From Sindora glabra (Eukaryota > Streptophyta > Magnoliopsida > Fabales > Fabaceae), in assembly GCA_020226215.1 (NCBI GenBank), contig CM035233.1, positions 76,203,317 through 76,267,316 on the forward strand: a DNA stretch of 64,000 nt. The letters run 5' to 3'. Positions within the stretch are counted from its first letter, which is position 1, and the number at the start of each line of letters is the position of its first letter. Below the pieces are notes generated by a model. It was given only the letters and a program-made list of their open reading frames with translations. It searched no databases and had not been told where the DNA came from. Of the stretch, positions 33,747 to 47,100 are shown piece after piece. Position numbers and translations under genes: made by a program.

Positions 33747-36700
33747 TGAATTTTTTATTTTAGAAAATTATTTTTAAATTTAAAGAAAATGAAGAATAAA
33801 AATTATTTAGATAAGTAAATAAGAAAATATTTTATTTAATTACAAAATTAATGTCTAAAATAAAAATAAGTTAAGAATTTTTTTATTTTTAAATTGCACA
33901 TCTAAAACTATAATTTAAAAAAATAAAAATAATTTACCAAATAGCAACCTCAATTTTTAAAATTAAAATATAAAAAATTATTTTTAAAAATAATAAACAA
34001 AAGATGTGCTTGTATATTTTTTTATTTTTTATTTTTAAATCCATTTTCATTCTTAAAAGTTATTTTTAAAAATATTTTTTTCAAAATTTTTTGAAAGGAA
34101 ATAAAAAAATAAAGAATGTTCAATGAAATAAATAAATAAAAATTCTATTTAATTACAAAATTGTTATAATTTTAAAAAAAAATCTAAAATTTATCCTTAT
34201 TTTTTACTTTCCAAAACACAAATTTTGAAAATAAACCTTAAAAGAAAAATTTTAAAACACATTATCGAACAAATTCTTACTATTTTTATTTTTAAAAACA
34301 AGAAAATCCAAAAAGACTCAAACACTTTTTCCCTTTCTCATTGTTAATAACAAGAACATACATGTGTGTTATAACTAAGGATACAAGTATTTATCAAGCC
34401 ACAAGGCTCTTCCACATCCATAAATTAGTAAAAGCAAAGATAAATGAAATTATAAACTTATTTGGTGAGTAGCTATTTAGACAACTTTTAACTGATTGGA
34501 CTAGTTTTAGTTATTTAACAAATTAATTATTTCAGTATTTAGTAATTAGCTATTTCAAATACTTTATTGGCCTTTAAATCAACCATTTATGAAATGTTGA
34601 GAAGGGAAGTGTTTTTGAATGAGCTGATAATTTAGTCTTTAAGAAAAGACCAAATTATCTTTAAATAATTTTTTTATTTCCCATTTTAACCTTCCAAGAA
34701 TGCTTAGCCTAGCCATTCCTCCATCCCTCGTTGACACCCTACTCGGACACAATAGTAGCAGCTGGATTGGTTTTTCCTCTAGCCAATTGCCTTCCAATCA
34801 AGTATGGATCTTCTATTTTTTTCCTTGTCTTTCTTATTTCTTTCTCTTCTAAATATGATCTGTATATTGCTTCCTCTTCTGATTTCACATGTTAGAATGC
34901 GTCTAAATGATCTGTATGTTGCTGTAACTAGTTAATATATAGTATTAATTCTAGTTGGGGATAGTTCTATTTTGTTACTTGTTAGTTGTTGCACATATCA
35001 GTTGTTGGGACTTGTAGCTGTAATTAGAAAATGGCTGTTGATGTGAAGTGTGGGTAGATGCCTATCTGCTTTAAATAGAAAAGGAACAAAATACATATCA
35101 GTATATATTACATAGGAAACTCATCAGTTAATGCATGATTCCAAAGGAAATAACTTCTACATACTTGAGTTTCTTCTCTAATTTAGGTTGTATTCCAAGA
35201 ACAATGATGTCAATAGAACTAAGTGCTGGTTTCTTAAACTTTGATTTATACTTGTTATCTTTATATATCCCCCACATAATCCTTGACACAGTTCAAGATC
35301 AAGTATGTTACAGTTCACATAAGTATAGACAACTATAGAACTATTAATATTTCATATATAAATTTATTAATAAATACATGATGCTATTGTAAGACTAGTG
35401 TTAAACTTTGAGTCTTTAGAAAGTCTTTCAGTAGAAGCTAGAACAATGGCAACACTATTTGCTTAAGTAAATCTGCAATAGCTTCACTAAAGCCCCTAAA
35501 AGCTTCGGTAGTTAAAGTAGACTATCTAAGCCCAATCAAACTAACCATCTTTAAGCCTAGTCCTAGAATTTTAAAAATAGTAACTTTTTTAACAAAATCT
35601 TCTTTAAAAAAAGCTTTAGCTAATAGACCACCTAACTTGGATTCCAACGTCTTCAAAATCACATTCTCATCTTTCATCATATCTTTCTTTGTAACACTTA
35701 TAGCAAGTATGTCTCTTTTCTATTTAGCCAAATCATTCTTCTTAGCAGTAAAAGAGATATTCTAAAAATTTTCACAAATAGAAAATAGAAAATTTAGTAT
35801 TATACTAATAAATGCAGAGAAAAGCAAATGCATAGGTACAAAAATAAATAAACAATGCATAATAATCAGCTTAATAAGATGTCCTAGCTATAGTACCTTA
35901 CAACAAATAAAAAAATAGTAAAATTTAATGCCAACCTAGAATGAGAAAAAAAGATTCTAATGGTGGAGTTAGGATTTCTCCTCATTCCATGAGCATATTA
36001 AAATTTCTTGATAGCTAAATGGTTATCTATTAAACATAGATAGATCTCCATCAAAACCATTGATGTCATAAAGTGCAGAAAGCTCAAATATAGACATTTA
36101 GAGGTTATACTATTAAGGGTAATGAACAAGATATAAAAAAATTGAAATGTTTCCATGGATTTTAATTGCTTAGGCTAATACACTGAGTAGTACTTATATC
36201 CAAGCATAGGATAAATTACCGCAATAGAATCAAAAATAAAATAAAAATTAAAAACAATGGGTTAGAAGAAAAGATTAAATAAAATCTTTAAGATTTTGAT
36301 ATCGTCAAGTCTCTTGTTCTTTTAAGAATTTTAGCCATTTTGTCATTTTGTTTCTTATTTTTTTTATTTATGATGACTCCTATTCCAATTCAGAGCGAAG
36401 GGCTATTTCATCATTATGCCCTGGTCGTTCGATGACCATATTCTTTTTGTTCAAAACTAAACTCATGTTGCCATATCTTATGTCCTCACAATTTAAGAAG
36501 AAATTATTTTACAATTCATGGCTTATGGTCAACAAGATAGATAAAGAAAGACTTTCAACCTCATTGCTTTTATTATAAAAAAGTTATTAACTTATATTTG
36601 TTGAGGTTGTTGACTTTTTGATTTAACTTTTTAAGAACAAAGATCACTATAAGCATCATGTATGGATAATAAATTTGATTAATTATCTAAAGGATTTTTT

Positions 36701-37600
36701 GACTGATTTTCATTGCAAGGTAGGTAAAACTAAAAAAACTTTGCTATCAAGTCTACGCATAATAAAACTTGGGCTACCCAGAAGCTTCTAGGCAAGGCAA
36801 GTAGAATCCAACGGTAATCTTCCTTTAATTAAATAAATAAATGTTCAATTGATATGTAGAAACCAAAAATAATAGAGAGAAAAATAGAGAACATAGAACT
36901 AGAGGTTGAATCCAAAGGAGGGAGAGAATCAATTATACCTTAATTGTTCATTCATATCTTAATGAATGTACATTTTACCTTAGTTGTTCATTTATTTTTT
37001 GCTTTGTATGCATGACTTTTTGTGTGATTATTCTCCATATTTCAATGAATATACATTTTACCTTTTTCATAATGCTTAGATAGCTTCAACCTAAAAAAGG
37101 AGTGGAAGAGAAAGCTAAGGTGGGAAAGATAAACGAAGAGTTAGTTAGTCAAAAGAAATGTTATACATTTTTGCTAATATATGTAATCAATTAATGAAAA
37201 GAGTAAACGAAAAAGTGATGCTATAATTTCTCAAAGGTTACCATAAAAGAAGGTAAAAGTGGAGTTTCAGAAAAGGACCAAATTATCATAGGAAAAAGCT
37301 AAACTGAAAAATAAGTGTGACTGAATGAGATTTAATTAGAGTCTTTAGAAGCAATTCAAAAGGAAAGAGATTGGGTTAGGGTGGGATCGTGACAAAGGAA
37401 CAATCAGTGCTAGTGATGAGTGGTGGAATTTAAAAACTTAGGTTAGCTTTTTTTTATTGTAGTTAGTTTTACTTACTTTGATGCTAAAAAATTTGATAAA
37501 TGAGCTTACCTTGATTATTTATATCTTGTTTTATAGGAAAATAATAAATTTGAAATATTTTAAGATGAAAGAATTGATCTTGAACTTGAGTACAAAATAG
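33747..37600. other. intergenic, fragments of unknown origin
   Basis: No gene can be supported. The stretch 34450-34600 (tttggtgagtagctattta..tgattggactag) resembles an hAT-type MITE. From about 34890 (tgttagaatgcg) to 35110 the sequence, ending in 'tttaaatagaaaaggaac', looks like an LTR of another Copia element, but its partner was not found. Short open stretches at 35135-35338 and 36348-36578 show no conserved domain. Confidence 0.4.
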
Positions 37601-37639
37601 ATTAATTTTTTGGATATTCATCAATAGGAGGGGGTTTAC

Positions 37640-38280
37640 ATTTACTTTTATAGGTGATCGAGCACAAGAGCATGAAATAGAGGGGGCATATATTCCTTGG
37701 CCACTTCATGTTGACAATGCTCATGATACATCATTAGGTTATGAAGATGATATAAATGAGATAAGTGATCTTAACAATTGTTATATAGAAGGTGCACGGG
37801 AAAGGATCTGAAAAAATTCTACCCTTACCTTTACAACTACACAAAATGAAGGGGATGGAAGAAGAAGAAGAAACAAAAGGGTCTTAGAGAGTGATGTTTA
37901 GAAAGTAACAAAAGTATAAGGATAATTTCTATTAAAAAAAGGAGGAGTTGCTGCAATAATGAGTGAAATTTTTGATGTTTTATTTGAAACCATTAAGAAG
38001 AGAAATACTGTTATATTAAGCTTTTTAAATCTTATTGAAACAGTTAAGCATAGTATTGTGGATGTTTCAAAGCATAGTTTTATAGATGTTTTAACAAATA
38101 TTTGTGCTTTATCTAGTTTGGAGCTCAGTGGCCTTGAATTTAGATTTGCTTACATGTTGGTTGAAGATCCATAAAAATGGATAATTCTATTTGGTTTGCC
38201 TAATGACATAGCAATAGTTGAATAGATAAAATTTATGCATAAGGAGCGCAAGGAGCATTAGGACTTAGTCCTAGGCATTT
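37640..38280 (+). pseudogene. Harbinger-associated Myb/SANT-like protein, C-terminal part, decayed
   Basis: Fragments such as 'EGAYIPWPLHVDN' and 'DDINEISDL', then a KGGVAA motif followed by 'MSEIFDVLFETIKKRNTVIL' and 'SIVDVSKHSFIDVL', end in 'GLEFRFAYMLVEDP' and 'KWIILFGLP'. This resembles the C-terminal half of the Myb/SANT-like protein that PIF/Harbinger elements carry beside the transposase. A frame of 71 codons (37959-38174) remains open, with stops on both sides. Its position directly upstream of the transposase relic fits this reading. Confidence 0.5.
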
Positions 38281-38851
38281 CCATGTTTAGTTATTATTCT
38301 AGACATTTATGCATATGTATACTTGAACTATTTAAGTTATTGTTCTAAATATTTATGGATAGTTAAAATTGCTATTTTAGTTAAGGTTACTTTTGAAGTC
38401 ATCCTTGTTGTTTAAACTTCATAGTTGTCTAGACATTTATGGATAAACTTTGCTATTTTATGAAATTTTTATTATTTAGAGTGATAAAATAGTTTCATAA
38501 TTTCTTGTTGAGTTGAGTTCTAATTAGAAGGAATTAAGGCATCTCATGATTTCTTATTGAGTTGGATTTTACTTAATTAAGTGAAGGTTCTATTCAAACT
38601 TATTTATTCATATTTTCATACATATATTTTAAAAATTTTAGGTGAGTGTTAGTGTTAGTTTCCTATTTGTTGGATATTTTAAACATTGTAGAAGGTATAA
38701 TACTTATTACTAAGCAATACCAATTACATGGTAATTGCTTTATTATCTTTATTTTGTATATCCCAAGTTTAGACCTTATAAGTTGTGAAATTTTCATAAC
38801 AAGATTAAATAGTTTATCTAAAAATTATATTTTACTAGTTAATTTGCAAGA

Positions 38852-40210
38852 ATGAATAATCATGCTATGCAAATTATATAACTTCTACAAAATAGGGAAC
38901 TTCTTTTGCAAATTCTTGAAAATGACAATAAGTTTTGGGACTTAGTAGTATGTGTAATAGGTTATCTATATGTTCATTATTTAAATCATATCCATAAGGA
39001 GTCATGCTACACTTCTTATTTGACCGGAGAAATGTGAATAAATAAGTCATTAACTAGCCATGAAAAATAGTATTTTAATATATTTAGAATGAACCAAGAT
39101 ACATTTCGGATTTGGAAAACAAATATAGTTTAAGGTCTTTAGATATGATATCAAATTTGGAGAAAGTGGGCTTGTTATTATATATCCTTAGTAAAGGTGC
39201 CTCAAATCGAGATGCACAAAAGTAATTTCAACATTCTAGTGAAATTGCAAATAGAGTTTTTAAAGAAGTTTTTGATGCCATAGATCACCTTTCAAGAGAT
39301 ATAATCAAGCCAAGAGATCCCTAATTCAAGGAAATTTCACAACAAATTGCCCATGATGCTAGATATATGTCACTTTAAGGTAACTAAGTATGTATTTATC
39401 TCTTTTTACTTTTTGATAAGAATACATGTTTATCATCTTATAAAAATAATTTTATATTAGGATTGCATTGAAGCTATTAATGGGTAGTAATTATTTTTGA
39501 GGAGGATCAACTGTGATATAAAGGAAGAAAAGAGATAACAATCACAAATGTATTAGCAATATGTGATTTTAACTTACTTACTATTTGCTTATGTTTTAAC
39601 TAAATGGGAAGGATTAACACAACATATATTTTTCTTGATATAATTAGTAATTTAAGTTTATATTTTTCAAAACCACCTTTAGGGAATTTTTTAAGTTTTT
39701 AATGATTTAATTCTTGTATAACTTACAAATTTAAGAAACATTTCTTTCTAATTATATGACTTTTATGTATACTTAGGAAAATATTATTTGTTGGACAAAG
39801 GCTACCCACATAGAAAATGATATTTGACACTATACCCAAAGATAATGTATTATCAATTAAAATTTCCTGGACTAAATCTAAAAAGATCTTGAGAAGTCTT
39901 TAATCAAGTTCATTCATCCCTAAGAAATTGTATTGAAAGGGCTTTTGGTGTTCTTAAGGCTTAATGAAAGATATTATAAAAAATGCCAAAGTATTCAATA
40001 ATGGATCAAAATAGAATTATTTGTACAATTTTTGCATTGCATAATTATATTAGAACAAACAAACTTGGTGACTCGGCTTTTAGAATCATAGATCAAAATT
40101 CTAATTTTATACCTCCTGAGATATTTCTTGATATTATGGCTAATTTTTCATAAGAAGGTGTTGAAGAAAGGAGAACTGAAGAGCTGACAACTGTTCGAGA
40201 CTAAATTGTT
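38852..40210 (+). pseudogene. PIF/Harbinger transposase (HARBI1-like), decayed
   Basis: An ATG at 38852 opens 'MNNHAMQIIQLLQ..LLLQILENDNKFWDLVV', followed by 'YTSYLTGEM'. Further on come 'DCIEAING' (about 39461), where the first catalytic Asp of the AIDGTH motif appears as Asn, and 'CDFNLL' (about 39560). Then 'YYLLDKGYPHRK' (about 39785), 'FNQVHSSLRNCIERAFGVLKA' with the catalytic Glu (about 39898-39960), and 'IICTIFALHNYIR' (about 40015-40055). The DDE nuclease family moves Harbinger elements. Stops and frameshifts (for example at 39033 and 39963) make it inactive. Terminal repeats were not found. Confidence 0.8.
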
Positions 40211-40260
40211 TCTAATTTGATGGTAAATAAATTAACTAGATGACAATCTTATAGTATTAT

Positions 40261-41127
40261 AAGTGTTTGTGCTAAACGAAACTTTTAATTTAGATGGGAT
40301 TTACTATTAAAACTTTCTTTTAATTGGTACTTTTTAATATTGTAATATATGTGTTAGGATTGTTATCCAAACTTTATTTCGATTGATACTTTTAATGATG
40401 CAATATATTTTATGATTAATAAATTATTTTCTAAGTGATTCATGTGCATTAAGTATATTAATTGATTAATCTTTCTATTTCTCCCATTATTAACATATAA
40501 AAAACTATAATATTTATTTTTATATAAAAATTAAATAATTGTAATTATTGATTTCTTAGTCATAAATTTATTAGCTATAAAAATTATATTAATTTAATTT
40601 TAAAAAAATATTTAATATATAATAAATTATAATTATATATTATTAAAAAAATTTAATCTACTAAATAATATATAAAATTAAAATTATTAAAATATTATTA
40701 AAATAAAGTTTTGACTGCATCACCTTGAAAGCGGTTTTGATTTCTAGGGAACCATATAATTATTTAGAATACTTTTCTTTTGTGTCAAGTAGTTTTGACT
40801 GGGAGCCGTTGAGTTTCACTTTTTTTTTTTTTCTAATTAAGAGGGAAAGGGAGAAAAAAAACAGCCGAGAAAATATCATATTATAGAAGTGGGAGGTGGT
40901 AATATTCCCAATTCTCCGTACCTCAGGAAGTACGTCGTCGTTTGGCTTAAGCCTGTGCGTGACAAGACAACCGAGTTGGTTGTTTGCCTTATCACCAACG
41001 GCCTGGTGCAGTCTCAGTGGACGGCTGGACGCTGGCTCCCGCACTGCTTTCTTTACGCTTTGTGAGTGCTTAAACCTCTCTGCTCTCTATTCTTCGAAAA
41101 CTTCATCCATTATCAATCCATCCATCC
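40261..41127. other. intergenic and promoter region of PTAC3
   Basis: AT-rich at first, then GC-richer from about 40860 towards the gene. The last 200 bases are probably the promoter and 5' leader; no clear TATA box is visible. Open stretches in other frames here (for example minus 40760-41044) lack conserved content. Confidence 0.5.
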
Positions 41128-44100
41128 ATGTCCACAATCCTATTCCCTTACGCCTCTCTTCCGTTTCACTTAAATCGCCTTCCTCCGCCAAGTCTCGCGG
41201 TTCGCGCGGCGGTTTCAGCTCCGGAGAAACGAACCAGGAGGAGGAAGCAGCCTAAGAATGATGACTCTGCGCTCGAGAATGGCCTTCGATTCACTTTCAT
41301 GGAGGAGCTCATGCACCGAGCCAGGAACCGTGACTCAGCCGGCGTCTCTGAAGTCATCTATGACATGATTGCTGCTGGACTCAGCCCTGGTCCGAGATCC
41401 TTCCATGGCTTGATAGTGTCCCACGTCCTCAACGGTGATGATGGAGCTGCGGTACAGTCTTGTCTCTTCGCCCGAGCACACTCGTTTTATCACAATCCTT
41501 AACGCAGCAATTCTTCGAACAACCGAAGAAAATCCCTTTTCAAGGACAAGAAATATAATTAAAAAAATTCACTTTCTCCCAAGACACTACCCGCTTCAAT
41601 TCAAAATTTAAACCGTTTTTGGCTCAGTTGAAAAAGGACAATTCCGTTCTGGTGCATTTTAACTGAATAATTGTCTTTACGTATATGCAGGTGGAATCAC
41701 TGAGAAGGGAGTTGAGTGCAGGGCTTCGCCCGGTTCATGAAACTTTTTTAGCATTGGTTGGAATATTTGGGTCCAAAGGGCATGCTTCTAGAGGTTTAGA
41801 GATACTTGCAACTATGGAAGATCTAAATTATGACATTCGTCAGGCTTGGATAGTTCTTGTTGGTATAATGCTTGTGACTTACTTATGCAATGTATTTAGT
41901 CAAACTTACCCTGTTTCCTGTTTTTGACTTTGGACATAATATTTACTATGTTAAGCATTTCTTATAGAGGAACTTGTTCGGAACAACCATCTGGAAGGTG
42001 CCAACAAAGTGTTTTTGAAAGGTGCCAAGGATGGTTTGAGAGCTACTGATGAGGTTTATGATCTTCTAATTCAGGAAGATTGCAAAGCGGGTGATCATTC
42101 TAATGCTTTAGAAATTGCGTATGAGATGGAGGCAGCTGGGCGGATGGCAACAACATTTCATTTCAATTGTTTGTTGAGTGTGCAGGTGAGAATGAAATGA
42201 GTTCTATTTCTAGTGTGTTTCAAAACGGGTTAGACAGGTAAAGCCTACTCATGCAGAAAGTTCTACCTGCAATGCTTCTTTGTTAAGCTTTAGTGATTCT
42301 TTTGCCCATGATTCACTGGTCATATGTCTTCAGAACACCAATCAAATCCTTCCTTATTATTTATGATTTTTCTCGTGTTTGGAAAAATATATATTTTGTC
42401 AAGGCAACTAATGTGTTTCTTCTAAACAAAGGTTGGCATTTTGCTAGTTCATTTTTTCATGTTTTTACCTAAATTGTGATATTTATATATATTTTTTTAT
42501 TATCTATGGATAAAAATATTATGAGTTTGCTTGATTTTGGCGTTGCTATTTTCCTTTGTAAATGTTATGGCAGACTTATGTTATCTTTTATTTATTTATT
42601 TATTTTTTTCTTTTCTTTAAATGATTTAGGCTACATGCGGAATTCCTGAAATAGCTTTTTCAACATTTGAGAACATGGAATATGGAGAAGGTTTACATCT
42701 ACTTGTCCTCTTTCTCCCCCTCTACTTTTTTTTATCATAAGATATTTTATTAATCATTTTATGATAAGTTTGGTTTCTCAGAGCCTTGTTTGTGTCATGC
42801 TAATTTCTTCCAAAACATTTTGAGTTCCTTTTCCAAATAAACTATCAATGATTGCCGTATGAATTTTGAATTTGTCAGGTTAGATAGATTCAGTCAAGCC
42901 CCTTTTTTTAATTATTGAATATGTGTAAAATAATTGTCTTTACCTAATAGATTACATGAAGCCTGATACGGAGACGTACAATTGGGTCATACAAGCATAT
43001 ACTAGAGCTGAATCTTATGACAGGTTAGTCTGTACACAGTAATAAATCCTAGGTGATTTCTTATAATGCCAATGTCCAAGGAAGTCTTTGCTTGAGTGTT
43101 ATGATCGTCCCTGTCATATGGAAAGGTTTTTGCTTGATAATCTATATTATTAATATCTTCAATTGTCCTGCACTATGTGAATAATATTTAGACAATGCCC
43201 TATCCAGTTTTTAGATCTATCTTTTAAGACAAAAACAAACCCTGAATACTTCTACTTTCCCTTTTTATATGGGCTGATTTTTCTGGTCTTCAAGCTTGTC
43301 ATTGGATTGCTTCCTCCAGTCATAGTTCTACCAGTTTCACACAAATTGCTGCAAAGGCATCCCTAGATATTTTAAACTGAATCTTCCCTGGATTCAGCTA
43401 TATTTGATGTTTGAACCTGTTAACTTGTGGTTTTTGTTTCAAATATAGAGTGCAGGACGTTGCAGAGTTACTTGGAATGATGGTTGAAGATTACAAACGC
43501 ATTCAACCAAATATGAGGACCTATGCGTAAGACACAATCTTTAGCTGTCCTTTGGTTTTGAGAACTTAATCATTGTAACATTGTGTGTGTATGCGTGTGT
43601 GTGTTTTGTGGGGGGGCGGGGAGAGGGGTATTATGAGTATATCCATGAGGTAAGAACCATGCAGAATACTATATGTGGAATTGTAGACCTTGAATGTACA
43701 GCTTGCTGCAAGTAACTTGGAATGCACACACTATGACACAATACAACTTAGCCATATCATTTTGGGGGATTGGCTTGTTCACCATGTAAAGTTTTTACTC
43801 CATTTCTGGTAGTTCCATGGGTTGTCAGGAAAACTGAATAGTGACATGTGAACCATAAATAATTCTGGCAATATATTCTGTCATTCTGTCACCTTGGCAT
43901 TTCATCTTGGTTTGATATCCTTCTACACTCTTTTCAGGCTCCTAGTGGAGTGTTTTACAAAGTACTGTGTAATAAAAGAAGCTATTAGGCATTTCCGTGC
44001 CCTTAAGAACTTTGAAGGGGGCACAAAACTTCTACATAATGAAGGAAACTTTGGAGATCCACTTTCTTTGTATCTTCGGGCTTTGTGTCGAGATGGTATG

Positions 44101-47100
44101 ATTATTCTATATTTAATTTAGCTGTTTCCATATTCATAGAGGTGCAATTTAATTTTTTTTAAAAATTATTTCACTATATTTTCTGTATGTAATGTTTGAG
44201 CATTCGAGGCATACAATCTCCTCTATCTTTTCAGTTTGAAGAGAAATTTTTGGGAGTTAGTGGTTGATTACTTGATGCATGATCTTCTGCCATATGCAGA
44301 GGATTTGGTGCCATAAGATATGATCGGTTTTATCTTTTGTTGCTCTTATGTGACCAAATAGCTTTGTGTGAATATCATCATAAATTTATAAGCTATAATC
44401 AACATATAGTTTATAAAGTTCCATATTGTGCCCAAAATTGTTTAGAAAACTTAATTACCACATCTCTGTCATGTACATTGAAGTTTTGGATTTTTTTTTT
44501 TTTTAATGTTTCCCTTTTTTTAAACAAAGGGAGGAGAAGATTTTGATAACACATTATAGCAGCTTGAGAGGAAAAAGGAGGATATGTTCTAGTGGAAGTA
44601 CATGATGCATGCAGTAGTTTGGTGGATTTGGTATGCTATATATGAGAAGATTCTGCCTTTATACTTTTTGTGGGACGGGATGATCTGTTAGTGAAGTTTT
44701 AGAGGATTTTTCTGCCAGGCATCTAGAAGGATTGTGGGGTTTATTGTTTTCCATTCCAAGTCTGTGTTTTTTTTTTATTATTTTATTTACAAGTAATACT
44801 TTCTTTGATTGTATAATGAAAACTTGAGGAAGGGCTGGAGAGTTCACTCTAAAATAAATTTGATTTTTTTTTTAATTCTGTCTTCATCTGTATCTGGTTG
44901 GTTTTTATTCATTTGGTTTTTATCTTATATTCAGGAAGAATTGTTGAAATGCTCGAAGCTTTAGAAGTTATGGCCAAAGATAACCAGCAAATCCCCCCAC
45001 GAGCAATGATCTTGAGCAGAAAATACCGCACATTAGTAAGCTCATGGATTGAACCTTTACAAGAGGAGGCTGAACTTGGTTATGAGATTGATTACATTGC
45101 TAGGTATTGTTTCTATTGCAGCAATGATCCCTTGTTTTTTTTCTAGTCATTAATTATATTTTTATATATGTTTAATGAACATTTTTTTGGTTATAATATT
45201 ATTTATTTATTTATTCATTCATTCTTGGTTAGGGCGCTATATCCCTGGTTCCTCATTTGTTATGAAGCCTTAAGTTAGATTTTTACTGGAATTTCCAGCA
45301 TACAAAATGATATTATTTTGTCTGTTCAGTGTCTTCTGTGATCAATAGTGTTTCTCTGGTTTACAAGTTAGTGTATGGCACAATCTGTCCACCACGGTAA
45401 CTGTAGTATTTAAATACTATAGTACCCAACATATGCAATAATGCAAACTAGGCAAACTGAAGTCTGTACAATGCTTCTGAGGAATTCCTCTACAAAGCAG
45501 CTTATTCTCTATTGGTTCCTTCTCTTTCTATTAAATGCAGACATTTGCTAGGAATGGTCTAGTGCATATCATTATGTTGGTTTTTTTTGTTGTTGGTTCC
45601 TTGTGAATGGATCAGATATATCGAAGAGGGTGGTCTTACTGGTGAGCGCAAGCGTTGGGTGCCTCGAAGGGGAAAAACACCTCTAGACCCAGATGCTGCT
45701 GGATTTATATATTCAAACCCTATGGAGACCTCCTTCAAACAAAGATGTCTTGACGAATGGAAGTTGCATCATCGGAAGCTTCTGGAATTTTTACAGAATG
45801 AAGGACTTGCAGCTTTAGGTGATGATGTATCTGAATCTGATTATATTAGAGTGAAGGAGCGGTTAAAGAAAATCATAAAGGGTCCTGACCAGAATATTTC
45901 AAAGCCTAAGGCTGCTAGCAAGATGATAGTGTCAGAATTGAAGGAAGAACTTGAAGCTCAAGGTCTGCCAACAGATGGAACTAGAAATGTTCTTTACCAA
46001 CGTGTACAGAAAGCAAGGAGGATAAACCGATCTCGTGGTCGGCCCCTGTGGGTTCCACCTGTGGAAGAGGAGGAAGAAGAGGTTGATGCTCCATCTAATT
46101 TCTCTCTATTTTCAAGATTTGTGTCTTTCAGTTTTCTTCTCCAACTTTATTTTCAAAAAATAATGCTTAGATTAAATGTGGGTTGTTTGCCAGGTGGATG
46201 AAGAGCTGGATGCATTAATTTCACGTATAAAGCTTCAGGAAGGAAATACAGAATTCTGGAAACGTCGCTTTCTTGGAGAAGGCTTGACTAGTAATCATGG
46301 AAAGCCAATGGGTGCAGATCAACCTGAGCCTTCAGAAATTTCAGATGATATTGATGCTGTAGAAGATGCTGCAAAAGAGGTTGAAGATGATGAAGCTGAT
46401 GCTGATGAGGAGGAAGTAGAGCAGGCTGAAGAGGAAATTGAACCAACAGAGAACCAAGTAGACAGAGTCAAGGACAAGGAAGTTGAAGCCAAAAAACCCC
46501 TTCAGATGATTGGTGTCCAATTATTGAAAGATATCAACCAACCAAGTTCCTCATCTAAAAAGTTAAAAAAATCAACCTCGCAAAAGATGGTTGAGGTATG
46601 AAAATTCCATCTTATTTTACGCGAGACTTCTTAACTGAAAATATCCTATAATCTTGAGAAGTGACGAGACATAGCAGATATAGGAGCTTTGGATTCTATT
46701 CTATTTGTGTGATGATAAAAAATACTTCCTGAGCAGAGACCCATTTGTGGGCCATATGCCTCTATGTTCTGTCATTATATCAATGTCCTGTCTCTTTTAT
46801 TCTCCGCATTGTGGATGGGGGCTGTAAGTTGAATTAAATAATTGAGGATCTACAAAACTTCCATGCAGGATGATGATGATGAAGATTGGTTTCCTGAGGA
46901 TATTTTTGAGGCATTTAAAGAGCTGAGGGAGCGGAGGGTTTTTGATGTATCGGACATGTATACTATAGCTGATGCATGGGGTTGGACTTGGGAGAAACAA
47001 CTGAAGAACAAAGCTCCACGTCGATGGTCACAGGAATGGGAAGTTGAGTTGGCAATCAAAGTCATGCAGAAGGCAGTAACTATACCTTTATAATTCCTTT

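Noticed and set aside
40760..41255. Frames on both strands at the PTAC3 5' end (minus 40760-41044, plus 40896-41255)
   Set aside because: They overlap the leader and first exon of PTAC3 in other frames and contain no conserved motif.
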